From Ahrensia sp. (lineage in GTDB: Bacteria > Pseudomonadota > Alphaproteobacteria > Rhizobiales > Rhizobiaceae), in NCBI GenBank assembly GCA_002698425.1, contig NZXU01000092.1, forward strand, positions 9,465 through 73,464: a DNA stretch of 64,000 nucleotides, given 5' to 3'. Shown here piece by piece: positions 50,086-59,534 of the stretch. The translations under genes were made by a program, and so were the position numbers. Each line of letters opens with the position of its first letter. Position 1 is the first letter of the stretch. The notes under the pieces are model-generated. The model had not been told where the DNA came from and made no database searches. It was given only the letters and a program-made list of their open reading frames with translations.

Positions 50086-51627
50086 ATGATCTTCTTTATC
50101 GAAATCCTTGGCGCGGTGGCCCTTCTCTACGGCGTTAGCGTGATCATCGCGCGGCTGGTATTCCGGCTGCCGTCGCTGGGTTCGCGCCGCGAAAGCCATG
50201 CCATCGCCGCGAGCGAAGAGACGACGCTGGGCGCGCTGGTGGCGCAGGGCCTGTCCGAGCATGCCGGCAAGACGGGCGTTCTGGGCATTTCCGACGGGCA
50301 CGACGCGATCGCCAGCCGGCTGTTGCTGGCGCGGCGCGCGGAAGCCTCGATCGACGCGCTCTATTACATCTGGGACGGGGACACATCGGGGCGTCTCCTG
50401 CTGAAGGCGCTTTACGAGGCGGCCGAGCGCGGCGTTCGGGTGCGCCTGCTGCTCGACGACAATGGCAGCGAGGGGCTCGACGCCACGCTCTCGGCGCTCT
50501 CCGCGCATGGCAATTTCGAGGCGCGGCTGTTCAATCCGTCGCCGGTGCGCAATCCGAAATTCGCCAGTTATTTCTTCGATTTCTTCCGCATGAACCGGCG
50601 CATGCACAACAAGGCGTTCATCGTCGACGGCGCGGTGGCGATCGTCGGCGGGCGCAATATCGCCGACGAGTATTTCCAGCTGACCGAGAACGGCTTTTTT
50701 GTCGATCTCGACGTGCTGGCCGCTGGCGCCGTCGTGCCGGACACGGCGGCGGTGTTCGATGCCTATTGGAATAGCGCCTCAGCCTATCCGGTCGAATCGA
50801 TCGTCGGAAAAGCGAAAGCGGCGCTGCCCGGCTGGCTGACCGGGGACGCGGCAATCGGGCCGGACGCGGAAGTCGAGCCGTTGTCGCGGATGGAGGGAAC
50901 CGCGGCCGACCGGTTCGTCAGCCGGGACGTGCAACTCGAATGGGTCGACGCCGAGGTGATCGCCGACGATCCCGCCAAGGGGCTCGGAAAAGCCCCCGAT
51001 GGCGGCCTGATGATCGACCGGCTGCGCGAGGCGGCGGAGGCCGTGACGTCCAGTCTCGATCTTGTTTCGGCCTATCTCATTCCCGGCCGTACCGGCGTTT
51101 CCCATTTCGCGCGCATGGCGAAAAAGGGCGCGAAGCTGCGGATCCTCACGAATGCCTTCATGACCACCGACGTGAAGCTGGTGCATGCGGGCTACGCGAA
51201 ATACCGCCGCGACTTGCTCGAGGCCGGCATTACTCTTTCCGAGCTCAAGCCCGACGCGGGTGCGATCAGCGACCGCGCGCTGGTTTCGAAGTCCGGATCC
51301 TCGGCGGCAAGCCTGCATGCAAAGACGCTCGCCATCGACGGCAAGCGCATCTTTGTCGGCTCCTTCAATTTCGATCCGCGTTCCGCGCTTCTCAATTGCG
51401 AAATGGGCTTCATGATCGAAAGCCCGGCCCTGGCGGAGCGCATGGTCGGTCGTTTCGACGAGTTTGCGCAGGCTACCTTCTCGGTTCGGTTGGAAGAGGG
51501 ATCGCTGCGATGGATCGAAGCCGGTCCGGACGGCGAGACAGTGCACAAGACCGAGCCGGGCATGACGATGATCGATCGCTGGTTCATCGGCGCTCTCGGA
51601 CGGCTGCCGATCGAGTGGCTGCTGTGA
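50086..51627 (+). CDS. Phospholipase D family protein (cardiolipin synthase-like)
   Basis: 513 aa. N-terminal TM (IFFIEILGAVALLYGVSVIIARLV), then two HKD motifs: H174-N-K176 with Asp181 (HNKAFIVDGAVAIVGGRNIADEY) and H411-A-K413 with Asp418 (HAKTLAIDGKRIFVGSFNFDPRSA). It likely transfers phosphatidyl groups (cardiolipin synthesis) or hydrolyses phospholipids. Its 3' end is followed by two palindromic repeats, the first of which can act as terminator. Confidence 0.9.
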   Translation: MIFFIEILGAVALLYGVSVIIARLVFRLPSLGSRRESHAIAASEETTLGALVAQGLSEHAGKTGVLGISDGHDAIASRLLLARRAEASIDALYYIWDGDTSGRLLLKALYEAAERGVRVRLLLDDNGSEGLDATLSALSAHGNFEARLFNPSPVRNPKFASYFFDFFRMNRRMHNKAFIVDGAVAIVGGRNIADEYFQLTENGFFVDLDVLAAGAVVPDTAAVFDAYWNSASAYPVESIVGKAKAALPGWLTGDAAIGPDAEVEPLSRMEGTAADRFVSRDVQLEWVDAEVIADDPAKGLGKAPDGGLMIDRLREAAEAVTSSLDLVSAYLIPGRTGVSHFARMAKKGAKLRILTNAFMTTDVKLVHAGYAKYRRDLLEAGITLSELKPDAGAISDRALVSKSGSSAASLHAKTLAIDGKRIFVGSFNFDPRSALLNCEMGFMIESPALAERMVGRFDEFAQATFSVRLEEGSLRWIEAGPDGETVHKTEPGMTMIDRWFIGALGRLPIEWLL

Positions 51628-51646
51628 CGGCGGAGTGAGGTTGTTT

Positions 51647-51724
51647 GTCCCGCCCTTAAGCTTCGCTTGCTGGCGGGGTCTTTTTGTCCCGCCTTTAAGC
51701 TTCGCTTCGCTTGCTGGCGGGTCC
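51647..51724. repeat. Tandem palindromic repeat pair (CCCGCC...GGCGGG type)
   Basis: Two copies, 51647-51680 and 51686-51724, of a unit beginning GTCCCGCC(C/T)TTAAGCTTCG and ending GCTTGCTGGCGGG. CCCGCC pairs with GGCGGG. The first is followed by TCTTTTT and could terminate the phospholipase gene. Related copies are at 59435-59497. Confidence 0.85.
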
Positions 51725-51731
51725 CTGAAGA

Positions 51732-52658
51732 TCAGTCGAGCGCGACGCGGCGGTAGTCGCCGGGGCTCATATTGAGGGCGCGGCGGAAATCGCGCTGGAA
51801 ATGGGGCTGGTCGGCATAGCCGCAGCAATAGCCGATCTCGGCAAGCGAGGCCGCGCCGGCGCGCAGGAGGCGGGCCGCCTCGTCTATGCGGACGCCGCGC
51901 AGGACGGTCGAGAATGTGAGGCCCTGCGCGCCGAGTTCGCGCTGCAGGCTTCGCGGGGATTTCGCCATTTGTCCCGCCGCCTCGCCCAAGCTCCAGTTGC
52001 GCGCCACATCGGTGGCGAGAAACGTCTTCAGCCGGTCGGCCAGCGGTTCGGAAGCGGCCGTGTCCGGGGAGGGGCGTGGGTCGGGATTCCATTCCTTCCA
52101 GGCGATGCGGAAACGGGCGCCGTCACCGGCGAGCGGTCCGGCCGCCGCGACGCTCCGCGCGTCGAAGCGCCGACCGTCGATGTCGAGCCTACGCCCGCGC
52201 GCACCGGCGAGGCCGCACAGGCCGAAGAGAAATCCGGCGATCAGCGCGTTCTCGGCGGGCGTCGGCGGATCGCCCTGCGAATAGCGCCGGCAGTTCAACG
52301 CCCGGTAGCCTTCGATGACGATCTCCGTGCGGTTGGCGGCATGGCCGTAGCGTTCGAGCCGACGCCATTTTTCGACGAAAATGTCCGGCCGCCCGGCATT
52401 GGCTAGGACGGCGAGGACGGGCGAGGCAGCAGCGTCGCCGAGATGACGACCGATGGAGAGCAGGGGCCCGGCGCCGCGCCTCTCGTAGATGTGTTGTAGC
52501 AGCTCGCGTTTGCCGGATGCGGAGATCCTTGCATCCCGCATCGGGTCCGGCGCCTTGATCCCATGCGGCACGAGGGCGGGATCGGCCTCTGCCGCCGCCC
52601 TGATCACCAGCGCCACGAGGCTGGCGCTGGCGAAGTTCTCCTCGCGCCGCATCGCCAT
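51732..52658 (-). CDS. AraC family transcriptional regulator
   Basis: 308 aa. N-terminal part resembles the Arabinose_bd type domain (LVALVIRAAAEADPALVPHGI); the C-terminal HTH pair is WSLGEAAGQMAKSPRSLQRELGAQGLTFSTVLRGVRIDEAARLLRAGAASLAEIGYCCGYADQPHFQRDFRRALNMSPGDYR. It lies 3 bp downstream of the SDR gene on the same strand, so they form an operon, and it may regulate the divergent MFS exporter. Confidence 0.92.
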   Translation of the reverse strand: MAMRREENFASASLVALVIRAAAEADPALVPHGIKAPDPMRDARISASGKRELLQHIYERRGAGPLLSIGRHLGDAAASPVLAVLANAGRPDIFVEKWRRLERYGHAANRTEIVIEGYRALNCRRYSQGDPPTPAENALIAGFLFGLCGLAGARGRRLDIDGRRFDARSVAAAGPLAGDGARFRIAWKEWNPDPRPSPDTAASEPLADRLKTFLATDVARNWSLGEAAGQMAKSPRSLQRELGAQGLTFSTVLRGVRIDEAARLLRAGAASLAEIGYCCGYADQPHFQRDFRRALNMSPGDYRRVALD

Positions 52659-52661
52659 GGG

Positions 52662-53393
52662 TCAGCTCTTCGCCATCATGGCCGCCGCGATTTCCGGGGC
52701 CAGTCGGTCGATCATCAGGAATCCGCGCGAAAGACCGGGGGCGATGCGCCTGCTGCCGCGGGCGACGCCCTCGACAATCGCTCGCGCCATGGCTTCCGGC
52801 GACAGTTTCGACCCGCCGCCGCGGCCGGCGGTCATATCGGTCGCCACCATGGGCGGGATCGCTTCGGCGACATGAATTCCGTGCGGCGCAAGCTGCAGGC
52901 GCATGGCGTCGGTGAAGGAGGCGAGGCCTGCCTTGGTGGCGCAATAGACCGGGGCGGAAGCCTTGGGATGGCGCGACAGGATCGATGTGATGTTGACGAT
53001 GGCGCCGCCGGGCCGGCGCGTATGGGGAATGAGGCCATGGGCGAGGCAGAGCGGCGCGGCGAGATTGATGGCGATCTCCGTCTGCGCCTTTTCGCGGAAG
53101 GCCTCCGCGGGCGTCGCCTCGAGGTCGATCGCCTGCTGGATGCCGGCATTGTTGACCAGGATGTCGAGCAGGCGGCCCGAATGTGCAACCGCCTCGATCA
53201 CGCGGGCCCAGCCCTCGGGGCCGGAGAGGTCGGCGGCGATCCATTCGACGGGCCCGCCTGAAGGGTCGTTGGCGGGATGGCGCGCGACGGCCAGGACATG
53301 GGCGCCGGCGGCGGCATATTCGCGGGCGAGCGCGCGGCCGATGCCGCGATTGGCGCCGGTGATCAGAACGGTCTTGGCGGACAGGTCTTTCAT
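52662..53393 (-). CDS. Short-chain dehydrogenase/reductase
   Basis: 243 aa from ATG 53393, chosen because GGAG lies 6 nt before it. Cofactor loop VLITGANRGIGRALAREYA (TGxxxGIG), NNAG motif (ILVNNAGIQQ), catalytic Ser then Y-x3-K (NITSILSRHPKASAPVYCATKAG). Substrate unknown. The frame runs open to 53633 without coding character. Divergent from the MFS gene by about 217 bp. Confidence 0.92.
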   Translation of the reverse strand: MKDLSAKTVLITGANRGIGRALAREYAAAGAHVLAVARHPANDPSGGPVEWIAADLSGPEGWARVIEAVAHSGRLLDILVNNAGIQQAIDLEATPAEAFREKAQTEIAINLAAPLCLAHGLIPHTRRPGGAIVNITSILSRHPKASAPVYCATKAGLASFTDAMRLQLAPHGIHVAEAIPPMVATDMTAGRGGGSKLSPEAMARAIVEGVARGSRRIAPGLSRGFLMIDRLAPEIAAAMMAKS

Positions 53394-53610
53394 GGTGGTC
53401 TCCATCGGGTTTCTGTGCCGCCGGTATTCGCGATGCGCCGCAAGAAGTATTGAACGATCGCGCCAAACCGGAATCAAGCAGGACTTGCGGGGCGCGACGG
53501 AACGGCCTAGTTGCTTAGCATGTGAATGATCGCGTCCAGCGTGTATCCGATCGCCGGGCGCACCCGCCTCGCGGCCTTCCCCCGCCGCACACAGAACGGA
53601 GTGGCAAGCC

Positions 53611-55002
53611 TTGCTACAACGACCGTCCGCCACGCCGGCCCCGGACGGGCTCGATGCGCCGGAGCGCTATTGGGCCTGGGCGGCGGTGCTGATGACCATT
53701 ACGCTGGCGGTGCTCGACGGATCGATCGCGATCGTGGCGCTGCCGACGATTGCCGCCGAATTCGGCGCGAGTGCGTCTTCCTCGGTTTGGATCGTCAATG
53801 GTTTCCAGCTTGCCGTCGCCATGGGACTGTTGCCGTTCGCCTCGCTTGGCGAGATTCACGGTTACCGCCGCGTCTATCTGGCCGGCATCGCGCTGTTCAC
53901 CGCCGCGTCGCTTGCCTGCGCCCTGTCCGGTTCGCTGACGATGCTGATCGCGGCGCGGATCATCCAGGGGATCGGCGCGGCCGGCCTGATGAGCTGCAAT
54001 GCGGCGATGCTGCGATACATCATGCCGAAGGCGAAATTCGGCCACGCCATCGGCATCACTTCGTTTTGCGTCGGAACCGCGGCGACTGTCGGCCCGACCC
54101 TTTCCGGCTTCATCCTGAGCTTCGCGGAGTGGCCCTGGCTGTTCGCGATCAACCTGCCGCTCGGTCTCGCCGCCTTTACCATGGCCGTGCGCTTCCTGCC
54201 GGCGAGCGATCTCGCCGACCGCCGTTTCGACTGGAAGAGCGCGATCCTGTGCGCGGCGACGATCGGCCTTCTGGTCGTGCTGCTCGACTCGTTCAGTCAC
54301 GGCCTGCCTGCGCCGCTGATCGCCGGTGAAATCGCGGCGCTGGCGATCTGCGGAACGCTGCTGGTGCGCCGTGAACTGACGGTGGTCGAGCCGATGCTGC
54401 CGCTCGATCTCCTGAAATTGCCGGTCTTCGCCATGTCGGTCGGCACGTCGATCGCCTCGTTCTCGGCGCAGATGCTGGCCTTCGTGTCGCTGCCCTTCAC
54501 CTTCCAGACCGTGATGGGCTTCCCGCCGGGCGCGGTCGGTCTCCTGATGATGCCGTGGCCGCTGGCCAACGCGGTTTCGGCGACAATCGCCGGCCGGCTG
54601 TCGGACCGGCACTCGCCGGCCATACTGGGCGGTATCGGGCTTGCCGCGCTCGCCGCCGGGCTGGCGGCGCTGACGCTGCTGCCCGAGGACGCCTCGCTTG
54701 CCGATATCGCCTGGCGCATGGCGCTTTGCGGAACAGGGTTCGGTTTCTTCCAGTCGCCCAACAACAGGACGCTGATGACCTCGGGGCCGAAGGTGCGAAG
54801 CGGCGCGGCGGGCGGCATGCTCGGCACGGCGCGGCTGACCGGCCAGACGGTGGGCGCGGCGCTGGCCGCCCTGGTCATGGCGCGGCTCGGCGTGACCGGC
54901 GGAAGCTGGGCGCTGGCGCTGGCCGCCTGTTTCGCGGCGCTGGCCGCGATGGTCTCGCTGGCGCGTATCCGCGCTTTCAGGACCCACACGCCGGCGGAAT
55001 AG
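53611..55002 (+). CDS. MFS drug exporter, DHA2 (EmrB/QacA) type
   Basis: 463 aa, 14-TM layout. Motif C-like and antiporter features: VLDGSIAIVALPTIAAEFGAS, WIVNGFQLAVAMGLLPFASLGEIHGYRRVYLAGIALF and ARIIQGIGAAGLMSCNAAMLRYI. TTG start at 53611 with GGAG 9 nt upstream. Likely exports drugs or metabolites; the SDR-AraC pair divergent to it may be its control. Confidence 0.9.
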   Translation: MLQRPSATPAPDGLDAPERYWAWAAVLMTITLAVLDGSIAIVALPTIAAEFGASASSSVWIVNGFQLAVAMGLLPFASLGEIHGYRRVYLAGIALFTAASLACALSGSLTMLIAARIIQGIGAAGLMSCNAAMLRYIMPKAKFGHAIGITSFCVGTAATVGPTLSGFILSFAEWPWLFAINLPLGLAAFTMAVRFLPASDLADRRFDWKSAILCAATIGLLVVLLDSFSHGLPAPLIAGEIAALAICGTLLVRRELTVVEPMLPLDLLKLPVFAMSVGTSIASFSAQMLAFVSLPFTFQTVMGFPPGAVGLLMMPWPLANAVSATIAGRLSDRHSPAILGGIGLAALAAGLAALTLLPEDASLADIAWRMALCGTGFGFFQSPNNRTLMTSGPKVRSGAAGGMLGTARLTGQTVGAALAALVMARLGVTGGSWALALAACFAALAAMVSLARIRAFRTHTPAE

Positions 55003-55015
55003 GCGATCCTCCGGC

Positions 55016-55171
55016 TCAGGCCGGGGAAACGGGAGAAGATCCGGTCGGGTGCGGGGCGGGGCCGGCGGCGAAGGGGCGCAGCTGGGCGTCGGCGGATGGC
55101 TGCTGGGCCATGGCCGTGTTCACGCCGATGCCGGCGGCCATGACGGCGAGGACGAGCAGGTAGAAGCGCAT
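55016..55171 (-). CDS. Small secreted peptide, unknown
   Basis: 51 aa with a clear Sec signal peptide (MRFYLLVLAVMAAGIGVNTAMA, cleavage AMA-QQ), then a Pro/Ala-rich mature part (QQPSADAQLRPFAAGPAP). GGGAGA lies 6 nt before the ATG. Codons are strongly GC-biased at position 3, as in real genes here. It is convergent to the MFS exporter gene. No family recognised. Confidence 0.6.
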   Translation of the reverse strand: MRFYLLVLAVMAAGIGVNTAMAQQPSADAQLRPFAAGPAPHPTGSSPVSPA

Positions 55172-55326
55172 GGTTCGTCTCCCTTTCCGATTTGGGCAGG
55201 ATAGGGGCGAAAGCGCGGCGGGCCTAATTACAAATCGGTAAGGGAAGCCGCGGCATGACCGGATTCAAGACTTGCTCCGTCGTTCGAAGGCCGGTTTAAC
55301 TTATGCACCAGCTGTGAGGGGCGGCC

Positions 55327-57309
55327 TTGTTTCACCATTCGATCTCCAAATTCTCTTGCGCCTTTTCGGTTCTTTTCTGCTTTCTGCTTTACGCCGGGGG
55401 CAACGGAGCCCTCGCCGCCGAGGCGGTGGAATGGGCGCCTGCGCCGGATTGGGTCGAGACCGTCGAGATCCCGGCGCCGCTGCCCGAGCATGCCGACCGG
55501 GTGTCCGGCGGCGTCTATTACCTGCTCGTGTCGCGGCAGCTGGATTATGATGGCAGCCAGCGAACGATCTACCGACGCTATGCCGAGAAGATCGTCAATT
55601 CGAGCGGCCTCGAAGGCGTGTCCTCGCTGTCGATTTCGTTTAGGCCCGACCGGGAGACGCTTCGCCTGCACAGCCTCATCGTCCACCGGGACGGCGAGAC
55701 GATCGACCTGAAAGACGCCGTGGAGCTGCACGTCTTCCGGCAGGAAGACCAGGTGTCCGACGGCGTACTGGACGGGCGCGAGACGGCGTTCGCGAACCTG
55801 CCGGGCATCCGGGTCGGCGACGTCGTCGAATATTCCTATTCGCACAGTTTCCGGACGATCCTGATGCCGGATGATTTCTTCGCGGCCGCCTCGGCGTCCT
55901 ACACCCAGCCCCTCGCGCGGCTGGACGTCTCGATGCGGGTGCCGGAGGCGATGGAGCTCCAGTACAGGCTGCACGGTTTTTCGGAAGAGCCGGAGATCGA
56001 GGTGTCGGGGGGGCGGAAGACCTATCGCTGGTCGCGGCTGCCGCCGCCGATCGACCCGCCGACGCTCGGCGCGCCGTCCTGGTATGTGGGCTGGGATTTC
56101 CTCGAGGTGAGTTCGATCGGCTCGTGGGCGGACATCGCGGCGGGGACGCTTCTCCATTATCCGCGCGATGCAGAGCTGCCCGCGGCGCTGCGCGACCGGC
56201 TGGAGGCGATCCGCGCGGCGACGGACGACCGGAAAAGCTGGGTGACCAGCGTCCTGAAACTGGTGCAGGACGATGTGCGCTATGTCGGGATCGAGATCGG
56301 CGACGGCGCCTTCGTGCCGCGCGCGCCGAAAACCGTCTACGAACTCGGCTATGGCGACTGCAAGGACAAGGCGCAGCTGATGGCGACCGCGCTGCGCTGG
56401 CTCGGCATCGACGCAGTGCCGGCGCTCGTGGATATCGACGGCGGCGAGCCCATGGCCGAGCGCCTGCCGTCGCCCTTCGCGTTCAATCACGTCGTCGTGC
56501 GCGTTCGGCTGAACGGCGAGACCTATTGGCTCGATCCGACGCTGACCTTGCAGGACAGCGCCGACCCGGCCCAGTCGCAGGTCAGCTATGGCTACGCGCT
56601 TCCGATCGCGGCCGACGCGACGGGGCTCGAAAAAATGGAGCCGGCATCGCTCTACGAGCCGATGACGGTGGTGAGCGAAACCGTGACGTTTCACTACGGA
56701 AAAGACACGCCGCCTTTCACGCTGCGGGTCGAGTCCCGTTACAAGGGCCCGGACGCCGACACGTTTCGGCGCCGTCTCGCCGACCGCGGAATGGCCGGCC
56801 TCAGCGACGGCTATCTCGATTATTACGACAAGCTCTACCAGGGCGTGAGAAAGACGGAGAAGATGCGCGTCGACGAGGACGGGCAGGGCGGGGTCACCGT
56901 CACGGAGTTCTACGAGGCGACCGACCGGGCGGCCTTCGACGCCTATGCCGACAGTTTTCCGATGCGCGGCGACACGGTCTATGCGGCGATCCGGGAGGCC
57001 GACCGGAAGCTGGATAATCCGGTCGCGCTCGATTTTCCGCTGTTCCGCGAGCACCGCGTGACCTTGAAGAACCTGCGCAGCGACCTCGAGCCGATCGACC
57101 GGCTGTGGCGCTCGAAGCGCTATCTCGATTATTCGGTCGGAGCCTACAAGAAAGGGCGGGACCTGACCCTGATCTGGCGGCTGAGGACGAAGCGCGACCA
57201 TGTGAAGCCGGACGAGCTCCGCTCCTATGCGGATGTCACCGGCGACATCGAGGACAATTCGGTCTGGTATTACGACATCAGGCCGGATTCCGAGACGGTG
57301 CAGAACTAG
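55327..57309 (+). CDS. DUF3857 and transglutaminase-like domain secreted protein
   Basis: 660 aa, TTG start at 55327, signal peptide (SCAFSVLFCFLLYAGGNGALAAEA). A DUF3857 beta domain (about 60-230) is followed by a transglutaminase-like core: Cys in YELGYGDCKDKAQLMATALRWLG, His in FAFNHVVVRVRL, Asp in TYWLDPTLTLQ. A third all-beta part completes it. Such proteins are exported to the periplasm or outer membrane; their substrate is unknown. The catalytic triad looks intact. Confidence 0.85.
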   Translation: MFHHSISKFSCAFSVLFCFLLYAGGNGALAAEAVEWAPAPDWVETVEIPAPLPEHADRVSGGVYYLLVSRQLDYDGSQRTIYRRYAEKIVNSSGLEGVSSLSISFRPDRETLRLHSLIVHRDGETIDLKDAVELHVFRQEDQVSDGVLDGRETAFANLPGIRVGDVVEYSYSHSFRTILMPDDFFAAASASYTQPLARLDVSMRVPEAMELQYRLHGFSEEPEIEVSGGRKTYRWSRLPPPIDPPTLGAPSWYVGWDFLEVSSIGSWADIAAGTLLHYPRDAELPAALRDRLEAIRAATDDRKSWVTSVLKLVQDDVRYVGIEIGDGAFVPRAPKTVYELGYGDCKDKAQLMATALRWLGIDAVPALVDIDGGEPMAERLPSPFAFNHVVVRVRLNGETYWLDPTLTLQDSADPAQSQVSYGYALPIAADATGLEKMEPASLYEPMTVVSETVTFHYGKDTPPFTLRVESRYKGPDADTFRRRLADRGMAGLSDGYLDYYDKLYQGVRKTEKMRVDEDGQGGVTVTEFYEATDRAAFDAYADSFPMRGDTVYAAIREADRKLDNPVALDFPLFREHRVTLKNLRSDLEPIDRLWRSKRYLDYSVGAYKKGRDLTLIWRLRTKRDHVKPDELRSYADVTGDIEDNSVWYYDIRPDSETVQN

Positions 57310-57438
57310 GGTCCGATGGGGCGGCGCGGCCGGGCGGTCCGCTTGCCGGGCCCGGCAAATCGGGCTACCCCGTGACTGAACGCCGGCCGGACATGGCCGG
57401 CATGAAGATTTCGAACGCGATACGGGGACCAGACGACA

Positions 57439-58371
57439 GTGGCGAGCCAGTGGGGGCGGGACAGCGAGGCGCGGTCCGGGACATCGGGCGGCCGGGGACT
57501 TTCCTTGTTCGCGGTGCTGATCGCCTTCGCGCTCGGGGTCGCGGGCGGATACGGCGTGCTGCGCTTTCTCGGATCCGGCCAGGACACCGTGATCGTGGAC
57601 GCGCAGCGGGCGGCGGACGCGCTGGAACGGGAAAACGACCGGCTGAAAGGCGAACTGGAGACGAGCCAGCGGGCGCTTGCCGAGATGAAGGCGGCGGGCG
57701 ACGCGGGGCAGGCGGAGCGGATCGACGCGCTGGCGCAGGAGCTTGCCGCCGCGACCGCCGAAAAGGAGGAAGCGCTGGCTGCCGCCGAGGCGCGGGCCGG
57801 CGAGATCCGCGCGCTGAACAACCGTATCGCGGCGCTGACCGAGAGTGCCGCAAGCGCGGACAACGAGATTGCCGCCGAACTGGCGCGGCTGCGCGACGAG
57901 GTCGTGCCGGACCTGACCGCCGAGCGGGACCGGCTTGCCGGGGAAGCCGAGGCCGCGACGGGACGGATCGAGGAACTGACCGGCGAGATCGCGGCGCTGA
58001 CCGAGGACAAGGCGGCTGATGCGGCGCGGATCGCCGAACTGGAAAGCGCGCTGGATGCGGCGCGGCAGGAGATCGCCGATCTGGAAGCCCGGACCGCCCG
58101 GATGCCGGCCGAGACGATATCGGAACAGCCGGGCGAGACCGGTCCGGCGGAAAGCAGCGATGGCGCGCCGACGCCGCGTGATCCTGAGGCCGTGGAAGCC
58201 GCGTTGCGCGCCGCGCCGGGGCTGGATGCGCTGTCCGCAGCCGACCGGCAGGCGCTGAAGGACGCGCTCGTTTCCGGGGCCTGTGTGACCACGGCGCTGG
58301 AAAGCGTTTTCGACGACGTGCCGATCCTGGCGCTGCGCAATCTGATCCGCGACCTGAACAGCGGCTGCTGA
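57439..58371 (+). CDS. Membrane-anchored coiled-coil protein
   Basis: 310 aa, GTG start. One TM near residues 21-43 (LSLFAVLIAFALGVAGGYGVLRFL), then a 160-residue coiled coil rich in Ala/Glu/Arg (ALERENDRLKGELETSQRAL to SALDAARQEIADLEARTARM), a Pro/Ser linker, and a C-terminal helical domain (VEAALRAAPGLDALSAADRQALKDALVSGACV). It is 15 nt upstream of the TAXI gene, so co-translated. Possibly a scaffold or partner of the binding protein. Confidence 0.75.
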   Translation: MASQWGRDSEARSGTSGGRGLSLFAVLIAFALGVAGGYGVLRFLGSGQDTVIVDAQRAADALERENDRLKGELETSQRALAEMKAAGDAGQAERIDALAQELAAATAEKEEALAAAEARAGEIRALNNRIAALTESAASADNEIAAELARLRDEVVPDLTAERDRLAGEAEAATGRIEELTGEIAALTEDKAADAARIAELESALDAARQEIADLEARTARMPAETISEQPGETGPAESSDGAPTPRDPEAVEAALRAAPGLDALSAADRQALKDALVSGACVTTALESVFDDVPILALRNLIRDLNSGC

Positions 58372-58386
58372 CGAAAGGACCCGACC

Positions 58387-59418
58387 ATGCGAGCCTTCAC
58401 CCTCCGTCTTCTCGCCGTCCTGCTGGCGGTTTTCGCCGCCGGATCGGCGGGCGCGCAGGAGTTCGAGCGCAACATCATGACGGGCGGGCCGACCGGCACC
58501 TATATCCAGATCGGCCGCGATATCGCCGGGCTCGGCCAGCAATGCGGGCTGACGCTTAACGTGGTGGAAAGCGCCGGGTCGCTCGAAAATTTCGTCGGCG
58601 TGCGCAAGCGGCGCAACACCCAGTTCGGCATCGTCCAGAGCGACGTGCTGGAATATCTGAAGACCTTCGAGGCGGGCGACGCCGAGGTGCAGGACGCGGT
58701 GCGCGGCGTGCGGATCATGTTCCCGCTCTATGACGAGGAAGTGCATGTTCTGTCCCGCGCCGACATCGCCGGCGTGCGCGATCTGGCGGGCAAAAAGGTC
58801 GCCGTCGGCGTGCAGGATTCCGGCACGTTCCTGACCGCCTCGCTGGTGCTCGACATCTTGCAGGTGAAGGCGGCGGAGCGGCTGCCGCTCAACCCGGACC
58901 AGGCGCTGCCGAAGCTGCTGTCGGGCGAGATCGACGCCTTCTTCTATGTCGCCGGCGCGCCGGCCTCGCTGTTCGCCGACGCCGAGATCGACCCGGCGCA
59001 GTTCCATCTTCTGCCGATCACCGAGGCGCCGTTGCTGGCGACCTACACCAAGGCGACAATCCCCGCCGGCACCTACGGGTTCCAAGCGGACGCGGTCGAC
59101 CTGGTCGCGGTCAAGGCGGTGCTGATGACCTATGATTACGACCCGGCGCGCAACGCCTATCACCGCGAGAGCTGCAACACCGTGTCGGACTTCTCCAACC
59201 TGATCGTGACGGGGCTCGACACGCTGAAGGAGACCGGCCATCCGAAATGGAAGACGGTGGACCTGACCGCGATCCCGCCGGGCTGGCAGATCGGCACTTG
59301 CGTGAAGGCCGGTCTGGCGCTCGATTACACGCCGCATTGCACGGCCAAGCCGGAACAGGCGGAAACGGGTGGCAACGAGGAGTATCTGGACCTACTGAAG
59401 AAGCGGCTGTCGGAGTAG
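58387..59418 (+). CDS. TAXI family TRAP-type solute-binding protein
   Basis: 343 aa, Sec signal peptide (FTLRLLAVLLAVFAAGSAGAQE). Core motifs: IMTGGPTGTYIQIGRDIAGL, FGIVQSDVLEYLKTF, LAGKKVAVGVQDSGTFLTASLVLD, and EIDAFFYVAGAPASLF. TAXI proteins usually feed a fused TRAP permease, but no permease gene lies in the window. Ligand unknown. Downstream stands a repeat-rich region. Confidence 0.9.
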   Translation: MRAFTLRLLAVLLAVFAAGSAGAQEFERNIMTGGPTGTYIQIGRDIAGLGQQCGLTLNVVESAGSLENFVGVRKRRNTQFGIVQSDVLEYLKTFEAGDAEVQDAVRGVRIMFPLYDEEVHVLSRADIAGVRDLAGKKVAVGVQDSGTFLTASLVLDILQVKAAERLPLNPDQALPKLLSGEIDAFFYVAGAPASLFADAEIDPAQFHLLPITEAPLLATYTKATIPAGTYGFQADAVDLVAVKAVLMTYDYDPARNAYHRESCNTVSDFSNLIVTGLDTLKETGHPKWKTVDLTAIPPGWQIGTCVKAGLALDYTPHCTAKPEQAETGGNEEYLDLLKKRLSE

Positions 59419-59434
59419 GGCGGAGAAGTTTTTA

Positions 59435-59497
59435 TCCCGCCTTTAAGCTGCGCTTCGCTTGCTGGCGGGCCCCTGGTGGTCCCGCCCTTAAGCTCCT
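59435..59497. repeat. Tandem palindromic repeats, second locus
   Basis: Copy 3 at 59435-59473 (TCCCGCCTTTAAGCTGCG, then GCTTGCTGGCGGG) and a partial copy 4 from 59479 (TCCCGCCCTTAAGCTCC). Same unit as at 51647-51724, again as a doublet right after a stop codon. Confidence 0.85.
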
Positions 59498-59534
59498 CGC
59501 CTGCCCTCCGCTTTCGCTTCGGGCGTTCGTCACT

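Noticed and set aside
55228..59337. 1369-codon open frame on the minus strand
   Set aside because: It is antisense to three well-supported genes (DUF3857 protein, coiled-coil protein, TAXI protein) and its composition (Arg, His, Gly, Val rich) is that of an antisense shadow in GC-rich DNA.
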